Below, piece after piece: positions 27,801 to 35,292 of a DNA stretch of 64,000 nucleotides (positions within the stretch are counted from its first letter, which is position 1; each line of letters begins with the position of its first letter). The DNA is taken from the NCBI RefSeq assembly GCF_041240605.1, contig NZ_CP162487.1, positions 999,001 through 1,063,000 of the forward strand, in the 5' to 3' direction. The notes under the pieces are model-generated. The model was not told the origin of the DNA. It was given only the letters and a program-made list of their open reading frames with translations, and searched no databases. Source of the DNA: Xanthomonas sp. DAR 80977. GTDB taxonomy: Bacteria; Pseudomonadota; Gammaproteobacteria; Xanthomonadales; Xanthomonadaceae. Both the position numbers and the translations under genes were made by a program.

Positions 27801-29740
27801 TAGCCGCACACCACCACGCCTTCGGGCCGCGACTGGGTCAGTTCCTCGACCAGGTCGAAGTAGTGCGGCGCGGCCACGGCGGCACCGGCCGGCACCCGGA
27901 TCAGCGCCATGTCGAAGTCGCGGCTGCCGGCGCTGTAGGCCGGGTGCATCAGCATGTCGGCGGCGCCGACGCGGAAGCGCCCGCGCGGTTCGCTGGCGCT
28001 GTCGCTGCCGGCGCCGTTCTTGCCCGGCACGATGATCAGCTCGTCCTGGCCGTCGACCACGTGCGCGGCGGTGAGCAGCAGGCGCGGGCCGATGAAGAAT
28101 GCGCTGCCGTGCGCCGCGCCCGCGTCGCTGCCGTCCGCGCGCCGCGCCTGGCAGATCGCGCTGTGCGGCGGCGAGGTGGTGTCGTCCACGCCGAGCAGCC
28201 ACTGCGCGCTGCCGGCGAAGAACTCCAGTTGCGCGCGCAGCGCCTCCAGCCAGCCGTTGGGCCGGTAATACGGCCCGACCACGCGCAGCGCCTGCGCCGG
28301 CGCGGCCGCCCTGCGCGGTGCGGCGCTGCGCGACGCCAGGGCTTGCGCGGTGGCCGCCGCCGGCCCGGCCAGGCAGCTGCGCGTGGTGATCATCTGCATG
28401 TAGGCGGGCCAGTCCCACACCGCATCCGGGCAGCCGCGATGGCTGGTCTGCGGATCGGCCTCGGCGTGGCCGAGGATGTGCGCGCGGTCGGCGGCGATGC
28501 CGTAGCGCTCGCACAGCCACAACACCAGCGCCGCCGACGCGCACAGCTGCGCGTCGGTGGGGCGCAGGCCGCGCGTGTTGGCCACGTGCTCGATGCCGAT
28601 GCTGCCGGCGTTGGCGCTGCGCGCATGCCAGGCGACGTCCTCGTGGCGCACCATCTGCACCACTTCGCCGTCCTGGCCGATCACGTAGTGCGCGCTGACC
28701 CGGGCCGCCGGGTTCTGGAACCAGCCAAGGGTGCCGTCGATCCTGGCGCCGCCATCGGTGATGTGCAGGACGATGCGGTCGATCGTGCGCGGCGCGCTCG
28801 AGGCGCGGTAGTTGCCGGCGTCGGCGGCGACGAAGCGGCTGGCCTGCGGATATTGCGGCGCGGGCGCGTCCAGCGGCGAGGCCAGGCGGCGCAGGCCCAG
28901 GCTGCCGGCGCTGAGCGTGTCGTCGGGAATCGGCCCCTCGATGCCGTAGGCGGCATCGGGGTCGGCCGCCGCGTCCTGGGCCAGGCTGTGGGCGCGCCAG
29001 GCCTGCGCCGAAGCGGTCGGCGCGGCGGGGCCGGGCGCGGCGGGGCTGGGTGTGGCGGGCGCGGCGGGCGCAACGGCGGGCGCAGGCGTAGGTGCAGGCG
29101 CTGTTGCTGGTGTTGGTGCTGGTGCCGCCGCGGTGCCGGCTCCGTTCGCTGCGGCCGGTTGCGCGGCGGTGTGCTGCTGCCAGAGCTCGTCCGAATAGCC
29201 GTCGCTGTAGCCGCCGCGTGCGCTGCCGCTGCCGCCGCTGCCCCCGGTGCTAGGCGCCGTGCCCGCAGGTGCGCCGTTGCCGGCGGCCGGCGCCGCCGCG
29301 TCGCCGCCCCAGCCCAGGTCGCCGCCGCCGCTGCCGTAGCTGCTGCCGTCGCTCGCCCGCGCGGTGCGGCGCAGGCCGCGTTCGCTGAGTCCGGCCAGGC
29401 TGACGTACATGTTGCCGCGGTCGGGCAGGTTCACTTCGATCGGCTGGCTGCGGTTGCGGTCGCTGTAGGTGACCAGCCCGAAGTACAGCCGCGGCTGGCC
29501 GACGAAGCGCGCCATCACGCTCGGCGGCACCAGGTACATCGCCTCGCGTTCCCTGCTGCGCGACTGGATGCGGCTGGAGAAGAAGTTGCGCGCCGTGCGC
29601 TGCGCGCGGTTCTCCGGCTTGAGCAACTGCGGATCGGTCGCCAGGCCGATCTCGAACAGCGGGTTCTCGGTGCGGACGCTGAAGCTCAGCACGTTGAAGC
29701 GATCGTTGACGGTATCGCGGGTGGCGCGGATCAGGGCCAT
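24839..29740 (-). CDS. Multi-enzyme protein: two amidase_2, two trypsin-like and one papain-like domain
   Basis: This 1633-aa protein has a beta-rich N-terminal domain (1-125) and a Gly/Pro/Ala linker (130-250). An N-acetylmuramoyl-L-alanine amidase (PGRP-like) domain follows at about 318-450, with zinc ligands His326, His425 and Cys437. A trypsin-like domain lies at 510-745 (His560, Asp610, Ser697 in 'GGASGSP'). A second amidase is at 828-965 (His836, His943, Cys954) and a second trypsin-like domain at 1025-1245 (His1065, Asp1112, Ser1193 in 'RASGAP'). A C39/papain-like domain covers about 1260-1435 (Cys1274, His1359, Asn1382), and a beta-rich end domain begins near 1490. The amidase-trypsin module is an internal duplication. 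No Sec signal is visible. All catalytic residues look intact, which suggests attack on peptidoglycan and protein. Confidence 0.88.
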   Translation of the reverse strand: MALIRATRDTVNDRFNVLSFSVRTENPLFEIGLATDPQLLKPENRAQRTARNFFSSRIQSRSREREAMYLVPPSVMARFVGQPRLYFGLVTYSDRNRSQPIEVNLPDRGNMYVSLAGLSERGLRRTARASDGSSYGSGGGDLGWGGDAAAPAAGNGAPAGTAPSTGGSGGSGSARGGYSDGYSDELWQQHTAAQPAAANGAGTAAAPAPTPATAPAPTPAPAVAPAAPATPSPAAPGPAAPTASAQAWRAHSLAQDAAADPDAAYGIEGPIPDDTLSAGSLGLRRLASPLDAPAPQYPQASRFVAADAGNYRASSAPRTIDRIVLHITDGGARIDGTLGWFQNPAARVSAHYVIGQDGEVVQMVRHEDVAWHARSANAGSIGIEHVANTRGLRPTDAQLCASAALVLWLCERYGIAADRAHILGHAEADPQTSHRGCPDAVWDWPAYMQMITTRSCLAGPAAATAQALASRSAAPRRAAAPAQALRVVGPYYRPNGWLEALRAQLEFFAGSAQWLLGVDDTTSPPHSAICQARRADGSDAGAAHGSAFFIGPRLLLTAAHVVDGQDELIIVPGKNGAGSDSASEPRGRFRVGAADMLMHPAYSAGSRDFDMALIRVPAGAAVAAPHYFDLVEELTQSRPEGVVVCGYSAYSPDSSAIGGLVNAVIDPDKQHLHGGHIRSLPSEETFDYDLQSLGGASGSPVYYIEAGDVPRAHMVGVHVAPATATTNLGCRITAGKLAWIRQQAAAWGQTLAFSLGARALSQQDGAGEAETDPDAFGIREDEPAEYLGAMAQALRATALQAPAPDYPGATRFAPAHARNFRRGRRAGTAVDRIVIHITAGGPRIDGTIAWFQNGERPNVSSAHYIVGRDGEVVQMVRDADTAYHASAANSRSVGIEHCANKPSRGNPRDLPPTEPQYQASAQLVAWLCAQFGIPADREHIVGHLEISPRDNHDCPSSIWDWEHYMACVQQALAARGAPAATAQGLAATRGYARAQEIITPFYDPADPATALTCQDDAFSQAREEWFVGVEDTRAFPHSAICQLVSDDGTGTGFYIGRNRILTCAHNLHGSSQVTILPGLNGAGNAPFGSCTVPASSWRLAPGYASPRDSGRDLAVIENVPIEAPNGQWFRFLQATPSEHMPLVVCGYSRRSDAVPELSALMNGDKQHLHGGYARAMSSAELIEYPILTLHRASGAPVYALDRSSGQLEARVCAVHISGAPAAQGLNRGCFLTPAKLEWIEGRSSAFALPGTARTLSAEPLYDVALIPQPDKNACWAASMAMLLSYRRQASFAPETLAAEVGQSLSTSYDWALLDAVKARYGFVAIEQPSNASLYHTPQQWADWLGAHGPLWVVIVGAPHAVVLAGIRGNLADPADTQVLLLNPWDTRVAFDNDPVVFNPPNAGYADWLPFQDFASDFGNMAEPDYGNWRVLYLPERTASAQGLGLGAMRLAPPPAPIRALEADPAAGQGDEPLQPSRIAGTRMRRLRGSAGACRWTLEQVQGRKAPLSGNSGPGSSVGGDVRIALDDWPAIDGAATPLPLTVRFFAEAGTVGEVRIEAGVPARLDYGVEVSARIDDAEDVGNVAALKVSIEYRFSGLAQGNPAASIELRLLGDGRYERINRWTAQPAGAAVAA

Positions 29741-29749
29741 GACGCACTC

Positions 29750-30067
29750 CTAGCGGCGTTTGCGTGGACGGGGCGGCGGGACGGTCACGGGGACGGCGGC
29801 CAATTCCAGTGCGGCGCCGGCGCCCGGTTCGGGGTCGATCGCCGCGCCGATGCGTTCCCAGAACCGTTGCCGCCCATCGATGCCGATGCCTTGCAGATGC
29901 GGTTGCATGAAGGCGAGGGCATGGTCGAGGTGGCGGAAGAAGCGGCGTTCGCCGCTCTGCACGTGTTCCACCGATCCGCGCCATTCGCCCAGTGCGCTGT
30001 CGGCATCGCCGCGCTCGCACCAGATACGGATGATGAAGACGGCGGTGCGGTCCTCGAGCAATGCCAT
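29750..30067 (-). CDS. Small conserved protein, first gene of the SARP operon
   Basis: This 105-aa protein has a core 'FIIRIWCERGDADSALGEWR' followed by 'GSVEHVQSGERRFFRHLDHA' and 'LAFMQPHL', a strand-strand-helix layout. Small proteins with this 'WRG-x-V/I-x-H-V-x-SGE' pattern are found in several phyla, often near secondary-metabolite or conflict genes, but no function is established. The C-terminus is Pro/Arg/Lys-rich. The gene starts 44 bp after the nearest TCACCG operator repeat and ends 9 bp before the 1633-aa gene, so it is the promoter-proximal gene. It may be a regulatory or adaptor protein. Confidence 0.75.
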   Translation of the reverse strand: MALLEDRTAVFIIRIWCERGDADSALGEWRGSVEHVQSGERRFFRHLDHALAFMQPHLQGIGIDGRQRFWERIGAAIDPEPGAGAALELAAVPVTVPPPRPRKRR

Positions 30068-30110
30068 TGCCGCGTTTCCATCGGGTTGCAGCCACCCTAG
30101 GCGGCGCCGC

Positions 30111-30180
30111 TCACCGCGATGTCACCGGCGGCTCACCGCGGGATCACCGCAGCGGCAAGGTCGGTGATGCGGCGGTGATG
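30111..30180 (-). promoter_or_regulatory. SARP operator: 11-bp-spaced TCACCG repeats
   Basis: TCACCG begins at 30111, 30122, 30133 and 30144, exactly 11 bp apart. Three of the four are followed by C, giving the heptamer TCACCGC. On the far side the inverse CGGTGATG begins at 30162 and 30173, again 11 bp apart. SARP regulators bind direct heptamer repeats with one-turn (11 bp) spacing upstream of the -10 box. A possible -10 (TAGGGT on the minus strand, 30099-30094) lies 11 bp after the last repeat. The site is between the SARP gene and the operon it should activate. Confidence 0.85.
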
Positions 30181-30394
30181 CGCGCCGGCGCGGCGTGCCG
30201 CAGCGGGCGCGCCGGCGCTTGCGCCGCGCACGTGCAGCGCTGCTCGGGCCGGGACGGGCGCGGTCATGCGCTCGCCGCTGTGGCGGCGCATGGGCGCATG
30301 GGTAAAGGGGAGGGCGCAGGCGTGGCAACGGGCACGGCAGCGCGGCGCCGGGCCGCAGTGGCCCACGCCGCCGGGGCGAACGCGGCGGGCGCGC
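30181..30394. other. Region between the SARP operator and the SARP gene
   Basis: This GC-rich stretch contains short self-complementary segments such as GCGCCGGCGC but no credible gene or clear terminator. It completes the 327-bp gap between the 105-aa gene and the SARP gene. Confidence 0.4.
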
Positions 30395-31327
30395 TCAGTG
30401 CTCCAGGAATTGCAGGCTCAGCTGCAACTGCGCATCGGCCGAGGCCAGGCCGCGGCGGGCGGCCTCGATCAGCAACTGCGCCTGCAGGCCGGCGACCGGC
30501 AGCTGCACCGGCATCTGCATCGGCGCCGGCGCGGCGAAGGCGGGGGAGCCGGCGTGCGCTTCGGCGGCCGCGCCGATCGCGCCGTCGGCGATGCGCTGGT
30601 ACAGGCTGAGGGTTTCGCGCATCGGCTGGATCGCCAGCTCGCGGCGCAGCAGGTCGCGGCAGCGTTCGAACTGGCGCAGCGCGTGCGCGCGCTGCCCGTT
30701 GAGTTCGAACAGCTGCATCAGTTCCCGGTGCACGTCCTCGCGCAGGGTGTCGCTGTCGAGGATCGCCTGCGCGTGGCGGATGCCGTCGGCGTAGTCGTGG
30801 CGCAGCCGCGCCAGCTGCATCAGCCGCCACAGCGCGTTGAGATAGCTGCGGCGATGCCGCTCGCGCTCGCGCAGCGCCCAGTCGTCGGCCAGGTCCATCA
30901 GGATGTCGGAGCGGTACAGGGCCACGCCGCGGCGCAGCGCCTCGACGTCCGCCTCGCCCATCCGCTCCGGCGGCTTGCCCAGCGCCGGGTCGATCAGGCT
31001 GGAGAACTCGGCCACGTCCAGCCAGATCTGCATCGGCCCGTCCAGGCCGATGGCGCCGCGGCGATCGCTGACGATCAGGTCGCCGTGCCGCAGCGGCGGC
31101 GTCTCCACGATCCGCCGCAAGCGCCACAACGCGGTGTTGAACGAGCCGCTGGACGCGCTCGCATCGCGCTCGGGCCACAGGTTGGCGAGCAGTTCGCTGC
31201 GGCTGAAATAGCGCCGCTGGCCCAGCGCCAGGTAGGCGAGCAGGCTGCCGCAGCGTCCAGGCACCGCGACCGCGCGCGCGTCGCCGTAGGCGATCGAGAC
31301 CGATCCAAACACCCATATCCTGAACAT
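30395..31327 (-). CDS. SARP-family transcriptional activator (OmpR-type wHTH plus BTAD)
   Basis: This 310-aa protein has an OmpR-like winged helix at about residues 1-95 ('FRIWVFGSVSIAY', 'YFSRSELLANLWPERD', 'SGSFNTALWRLRRIVE') and a bacterial transcriptional activation domain at about 100-250 ('WLDVAEFSSLI', 'ILDSDTLREDVHRELMQLFE', 'ALRQFERCRDLLRRELAIQP'). The last 60 residues are Ala/Pro-rich with a terminal helix. SARPs activate secondary-metabolite clusters in actinomycetes and are uncommon in Xanthomonadaceae. No ATPase or TPR sensor part is attached, so activity may depend on its level. The start has a GGAGGAGGG ribosome-binding region. It lies upstream of, and in the same direction as, the protease/amidase operon with its cognate-type operator between them. 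Confidence 0.9.
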   Translation of the reverse strand: MFRIWVFGSVSIAYGDARAVAVPGRCGSLLAYLALGQRRYFSRSELLANLWPERDASASSGSFNTALWRLRRIVETPPLRHGDLIVSDRRGAIGLDGPMQIWLDVAEFSSLIDPALGKPPERMGEADVEALRRGVALYRSDILMDLADDWALRERERHRRSYLNALWRLMQLARLRHDYADGIRHAQAILDSDTLREDVHRELMQLFELNGQRAHALRQFERCRDLLRRELAIQPMRETLSLYQRIADGAIGAAAEAHAGSPAFAAPAPMQMPVQLPVAGLQAQLLIEAARRGLASADAQLQLSLQFLEH

Positions 31328-31628
31328 CCCTGCCGCCCTCCTCCGAACATCGCTGCTGCCCCCTGCCCTGAACCCAAACGCGATTCGGCAGGGACAGCGG
31401 CCATCGCCGTGCAGGCCTCGCGGCCGCGGCCGCAGGGAGCGGCGACCGCGCCGGGCCATGCCGGCGCCGGCCTGCAGCGCCGGCGCAGGGATTGACAGCG
31501 ATCCGGGCCGGATCGAACATGCGCGACCTAGCAAGCCACCGGTCCGTGCGCCTCCAGCGGGAACGACCGCCGCCAGCCTCATCGGCCGTCGACGACGGCG
31601 TCCTCCCCCGCTGCACGAGGCTGCACCC
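31328..31628. other. Divergent promoter region, SARP / TonB receptor
   Basis: This 301-bp gap must hold promoters for both genes. A GGAGG-rich site precedes the SARP start on the minus strand. I found no convincing Fur box or TCACCG repeats here, so the TonB receptor is not obviously a SARP target. Confidence 0.45.
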
Positions 31629-33803
31629 ATGTCCAACCGCACCATCGCCGTGCGCGCCTTCGCGCGTGCCGATTCCCGTCTGTCGCGCTCGCTGCTGGCG
31701 CTGGCCTGTTCCTGGCCGCTGCTGGCCGCGGCGCAATCCAGCGCCGGCACGGCCGATCCGGTCGACCTCGACCGCCTGCAGGTGCAGGCGCGCCGCGGCG
31801 GCGCCACCGAAGGCAGCGACTCCTACACCGCCGACGTGGCGCGCAGTTCGGCCAAGCTGGAGCTGTCGCTGCGGGAAACCCCGCAGTCGGTGGTGGTGGT
31901 GACCCGCCAGCAGATCGCCGACCGCAACCTGCAGTCGCTGCAGGACGTCACCGACACCGTCGCCGGCTTCAATTCGCCGACCTGGGACACCGAGCGCACC
32001 TACATCACGGTGCGCGGCTTCGAGGTGGACTACTACCGCATCGACGGCATCCCCACCGACTACAGCGGCGACGTGCAGCAGAACATGGCGATCTACGACC
32101 GGGTCGAGATCGTGCGCGGCGCCAACGGCCTGACCACCGGCGCCGGCAGCCCGGCGGCCTCGATCGACCTGGTGCGCAAGCACGCCGACAGCGACGCGTT
32201 CACAGGTCGCGTCGACCTGTCGGCCGGCCGCTGGGACCGCTACCGCGGCACGGCCGACGTGCAGTCGCCGTTGAATGCCGACGGCCGCGTGCGCGGCCGC
32301 GTGGTCGCCAGCTACGAGGACAAGGATTCCTTCCGCGATTACTACAGCAAGACCTCGGGGCTGCTGTACGGCATCGTCGATGCGGACTTCGGCAACGCCA
32401 CGCATGGCTATGTCGGCGTCAACACGCAACGCAACGATGGCCGCGGCACCACCTGGGGCGGCGTGCCGGCCTTCTTCAGCGACGGCAGCCGCACGGATTT
32501 CTCGCGCTCGGCTTCGTTCACCCCGCGCTGGGCGCGCGGCGTGGCCGACACCACCAACGCCTTCGCCGGGCTCACCCACCGTTTCGGCAACGATGCGCAG
32601 CTGCACGTGGAGTATTCGCACCAGCGCTTCGAGACCGACTGGAAGTCGGTGCTGTTCGGCTATTACCAGTATCCGGACAAGGACACCGGGCTGGGCCTGA
32701 GCAGCAACTACGGCGGCCGCTATCCCGCGCTCACCACGCAGGACAGCCTGGACGCCTACGTCAACCTGCCGCTGACGCTGTGGGGCCGCGAGCACGAGCT
32801 GGTCGCCGGCGCGACCTGGATGGACCGCAGCGTGCGCAACTGGGCCAACTCCCCGTTGCAGCCGCTGGTCGCCGAGAGCGTCTACGCCTGGACCGGCGAT
32901 CTGGCGCAGCCGCAGTGGACGCCGCTGGCGAAGAGCAGCGACAACGTGGTGCGCCAGGTGGCGGCCTATGCGGCCGGGCGCTTCCGCCTCGGCGACGACC
33001 TCACCGCCATCGTCGGCGCGCGCGTGGGCGACTGGAAGAACACCGACCGGATGACGCCGTCCAACTCCTACGCGCGCCACGGCCGCACCACGCCCTACGC
33101 GGGACTGATCTACGACCTGAGCGACACGCACTCGCTCTACGCCAGCTACACCGGCATCTTCAAGCCGCAGGACAACCGCGACCGCAACGGGCGCTACCTG
33201 GCGCCGCTGGAAGGCAACAGCTACGAGGTCGGCGCGAAGGGCGAATACTTCGGCGGCCGGCTCAATGCCGCGCTGGCGCTGTTCCGCATCGAGCAGGACA
33301 ACCTCGCGGTGGCCGACGTGGGGCAACTGGTGCCGGGCACCACCGACCAGGCCTACCGTGCCGCCCAGGGTACGGTCAGCCAGGGCGTGGAGTTCCAGCT
33401 CGACGGCGAACTGTCCGAGCAGTGGCGGATCAGCGCCGGCTGGGCCCAGTTCGACGCCAACGACGCCAGCGGCGTGGACGTGAACCCGACCAGCCCGCGC
33501 CGCGAGGGCACGCTGTTCGCCACCTGGCAGGGCGGGCCGTGGCGCATCGGCGGCGGGCTGAGCTGGCAGTCGGCGTTCTACGACCAGTCGGTGGACCCGC
33601 AGGGCAATGCGCTGCGCCTGCGCCAGGGCAGCGTGCTGCTGGCCAACGCGATGGCGCGCTACGACATCAACCAGGCATGGTCGGCGCAGCTCAACGTGCG
33701 CAACCTGTTCGACCGCACCTACTACGCCAACATCGTCTACCAGACCCAGCTGATCTACGGCGATCCGCGCGACGTGGAACTGACCCTGTCCTGGAAGTTC
33801 TGA
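31629..33803 (+). CDS. TonB-dependent siderophore receptor (FhuE/FoxA-like)
   Basis: This 724-aa outer-membrane receptor has a signal peptide (about residues 1-36, ending AAAQ). The plug domain shows 'SLRETPQSVVVVTRQQIADR', 'TYITVRGFEVDYYRIDGIPT' and 'YDRVEIVRGANGLTTGAGSP', the signature of siderophore receptors of the FhuE/FoxA/PupB group. The beta-barrel ends with 'DVELTLSWKF', with the aromatic C-terminus needed for BAM insertion. It imports a ferric siderophore with TonB energy. No N-terminal signalling domain or sigma/anti-sigma pair is present, so regulation is probably by iron alone. It diverges from the SARP gene. The ATG at 31629 precedes the signal peptide and is preferred over longer readings. 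Confidence 0.9.
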   Translation: MSNRTIAVRAFARADSRLSRSLLALACSWPLLAAAQSSAGTADPVDLDRLQVQARRGGATEGSDSYTADVARSSAKLELSLRETPQSVVVVTRQQIADRNLQSLQDVTDTVAGFNSPTWDTERTYITVRGFEVDYYRIDGIPTDYSGDVQQNMAIYDRVEIVRGANGLTTGAGSPAASIDLVRKHADSDAFTGRVDLSAGRWDRYRGTADVQSPLNADGRVRGRVVASYEDKDSFRDYYSKTSGLLYGIVDADFGNATHGYVGVNTQRNDGRGTTWGGVPAFFSDGSRTDFSRSASFTPRWARGVADTTNAFAGLTHRFGNDAQLHVEYSHQRFETDWKSVLFGYYQYPDKDTGLGLSSNYGGRYPALTTQDSLDAYVNLPLTLWGREHELVAGATWMDRSVRNWANSPLQPLVAESVYAWTGDLAQPQWTPLAKSSDNVVRQVAAYAAGRFRLGDDLTAIVGARVGDWKNTDRMTPSNSYARHGRTTPYAGLIYDLSDTHSLYASYTGIFKPQDNRDRNGRYLAPLEGNSYEVGAKGEYFGGRLNAALALFRIEQDNLAVADVGQLVPGTTDQAYRAAQGTVSQGVEFQLDGELSEQWRISAGWAQFDANDASGVDVNPTSPRREGTLFATWQGGPWRIGGGLSWQSAFYDQSVDPQGNALRLRQGSVLLANAMARYDINQAWSAQLNVRNLFDRTYYANIVYQTQLIYGDPRDVELTLSWKF

Positions 33804-33828
33804 AGGGCGCGGCGCGTGGCCGGCCGCG

Positions 33829-34500
33829 TCAGCGCGGCTCGGCCACGATCAGCCAGTTGTTGAGCGGGGTGTTGCCGTACAGCGGCGCGAAGGTGGCGCG
33901 CAGCCCGGCGTCGCCGAGCTGGCGTTCCAGGCTGTCGCGGGTGGGATAGCACTTGGGCACTTCCTGCATCCAGCCGGCCAGGTGCGCGAGCACGTCGGTG
34001 ATGCGGCTGGTGCGGCCGCGGCCGCTGGCGTCGCCCAGGCCGCTGCGGATCACCAGTTTGGCGCCGGGCGTGAGCATCTTCGCCACGCTGCGGATCAGGC
34101 TGGCCTGCATGGCGGCGTCGAGGTACTGCAGCACGTCCAGGATCGCCACGCTGCCGCTGTGCTCGGGCCAGGCCTGGCCCAGGTCGACCACCTCGAAGCG
34201 GGCGCCGTGCAGGTCGCTGCGCGCGGCGATGCGGATCGCGCGGCGGATCTTGGCCGCGTCGATGTCCACGCCGTGGTAGCGCTGCCGCTGGCCGTCGGCG
34301 CGCAGCGCATGCGCGAGCAGGCCCAGGCCGCAGCCCAGGTCCAGCACCGGCGCGTCGGTGCCGCGCAGCGCGGCGAGCACGCCGGGGTAGAGCGGATCGG
34401 TACGCAGCTTGGTGCGGGTGTAGTAGTAGTCGTAGCGGTTGCCGAGCGGATGCGCCGGCAGGAAGGCGCGGGCGATGCGCAATGCCTGCGGGCGGCTCAT
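33829..34500 (-). CDS. Class I SAM-dependent methyltransferase
   Basis: This 223-aa protein carries motif I 'VLDLGCGLGLLAHAL', the acidic end of strand 2 'YHGVDIDAAKIRR', motif II 'SVAILDVLQYLD' and the post-motif 'PGAKLVIRSGLGD'. The substrate cannot be inferred; the N-terminal 'NRYDYYYTRTKLRTDPLYP' may form the acceptor lid. It is convergent with the siderophore receptor and stands alone. I took the ATG at 34500; a TTG at 34527 is in frame but adds nothing conserved. Cytoplasmic. Confidence 0.82.
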   Translation of the reverse strand: MSRPQALRIARAFLPAHPLGNRYDYYYTRTKLRTDPLYPGVLAALRGTDAPVLDLGCGLGLLAHALRADGQRQRYHGVDIDAAKIRRAIRIAARSDLHGARFEVVDLGQAWPEHSGSVAILDVLQYLDAAMQASLIRSVAKMLTPGAKLVIRSGLGDASGRGRTSRITDVLAHLAGWMQEVPKCYPTRDSLERQLGDAGLRATFAPLYGNTPLNNWLIVAEPR

Positions 34501-34560
34501 GGGCTGGATGGTGCTGGCGTCGCGCAATGTCGGTCCTTGGCAGCGGGGCGTCGTACTCCG

Positions 34561-35202
34561 CTAGGCTAACGCATCGCGCGCCGCAGGTAACAGCAACGCG
34601 GTCCAGCGCGCATACATCGCCGCGGACGGATGCAGGCCGTCGGCGGCGAGCATCGCCGCATCGCCGCCGCCGTCGCGGCTGGCCGCGGCGATGTCGACGA
34701 AGCGCACCGCCTGCGCCTGGCAGCAGGCCTGTGCGGCGGCATTGAACGCATCGATCTGCGCGCCGATACGCGCCGGATCGTGCGCGGGCGGCCGCGCGAA
34801 CGCGGTCACGCCCCAGTCCGGGATCGACACCGCCAGCACCCGCCGCGGCTGGCCGTCGGCAAAGCCGATCGCGCGTTGCAGCAGCGCGGCGAACTGCGTG
34901 CGGTAGTCGTCGAGCGCGCGCCCGCGGTACTGGTTGTTGACCCCGATCAGCAGCGTCACCAGCGCGAACGGCCCTTGCGGCGCGGCGGCATCGATGCCGG
35001 CGTCGAGTTCGTCGGTGGTCCAGCCGGTGGTGGCCACGATCTGCGGATCGGCGATGGCGAGGCCGTCGTGGCGCAGCGCCGCGGCCAGCTGCATCGGCCA
35101 GCGCCCGCGGTCGGCCACGCCCTCGCCGATGGTGTAGGAATCGCCCAGCGCCAGATAGCGCAGGGGAGCATGCTGGAGCGGGGCGAAGCTGGCCTGGCTC
35201 AT
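34561..35202 (-). CDS. SGNH/GDSL hydrolase (esterase/lipase-like)
   Basis: This 213-aa protein has block I 'YLALGDSYTIGEGV' with the catalytic serine in GDSY, block III 'LLIGVNNQYRG' with the oxyanion Asn, and block V 'DGLHPSAAMYARW' with the Asp-x-x-His pair. That is the complete SGNH set. No signal peptide is evident, so it may be cytoplasmic, unlike many secreted GDSL esterases. Substrates in this family are acyl or acetyl esters; the specific one is unknown. It lies between the methyltransferase and AlaA genes in the same orientation, but the gaps are large enough for separate promoters. Confidence 0.85.
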   Translation of the reverse strand: MSQASFAPLQHAPLRYLALGDSYTIGEGVADRGRWPMQLAAALRHDGLAIADPQIVATTGWTTDELDAGIDAAAPQGPFALVTLLIGVNNQYRGRALDDYRTQFAALLQRAIGFADGQPRRVLAVSIPDWGVTAFARPPAHDPARIGAQIDAFNAAAQACCQAQAVRFVDIAAASRDGGGDAAMLAADGLHPSAAMYARWTALLLPAARDALA

Positions 35203-35266
35203 CCTTGCAGCACCGACGGCGGCGCCATCAGCGGAACCAGGAGTCGCAGGAACGGTTCACGCTTTG

Positions 35267-35290
35267 CCCATTCCCGATTCCCCATCCCCG
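35267..35290. repeat. Single arm of the AATCCCC-type repeat
   Basis: CCCATTCCCGATTCCCCATC and flanking bases form one degenerate C-rich arm ending 2 bp from the alaA stop codon. No G-rich partner arm is visible within 150 bp. Confidence 0.6.
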
Positions 35291-35292
35291 CT

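Noticed and set aside
21002..30100. A single 9.1-kb open frame on the plus strand
   Set aside because: It is antisense to the protease/amidase operon. Its Arg/Ala/Gly/His-rich translation has no domains, and in GC-rich DNA the complementary frame of real genes often lacks stops. The minus-strand proteins have intact catalytic motifs.
13414..31327. Prophage, tailocin, contractile injection system or type VI secretion locus
   Set aside because: No sheath, tube, baseplate, spike, ClpV/AAA ATPase, integrase, portal or terminase sequence was recognised. Amidase domains alone are not enough.
13414..31327. Secondary-metabolite gene cluster, suggested by the SARP regulator
   Set aside because: No polyketide synthase, peptide synthetase, terpene synthase or RiPP maturase was seen. 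The only hint is the uncertain ABBA-like protein.
31328..31628. Fur box or SARP repeats upstream of the siderophore receptor
   Set aside because: I found no AT-rich Fur-like palindrome and no TCACCG repeats with 11-bp spacing in this gap.
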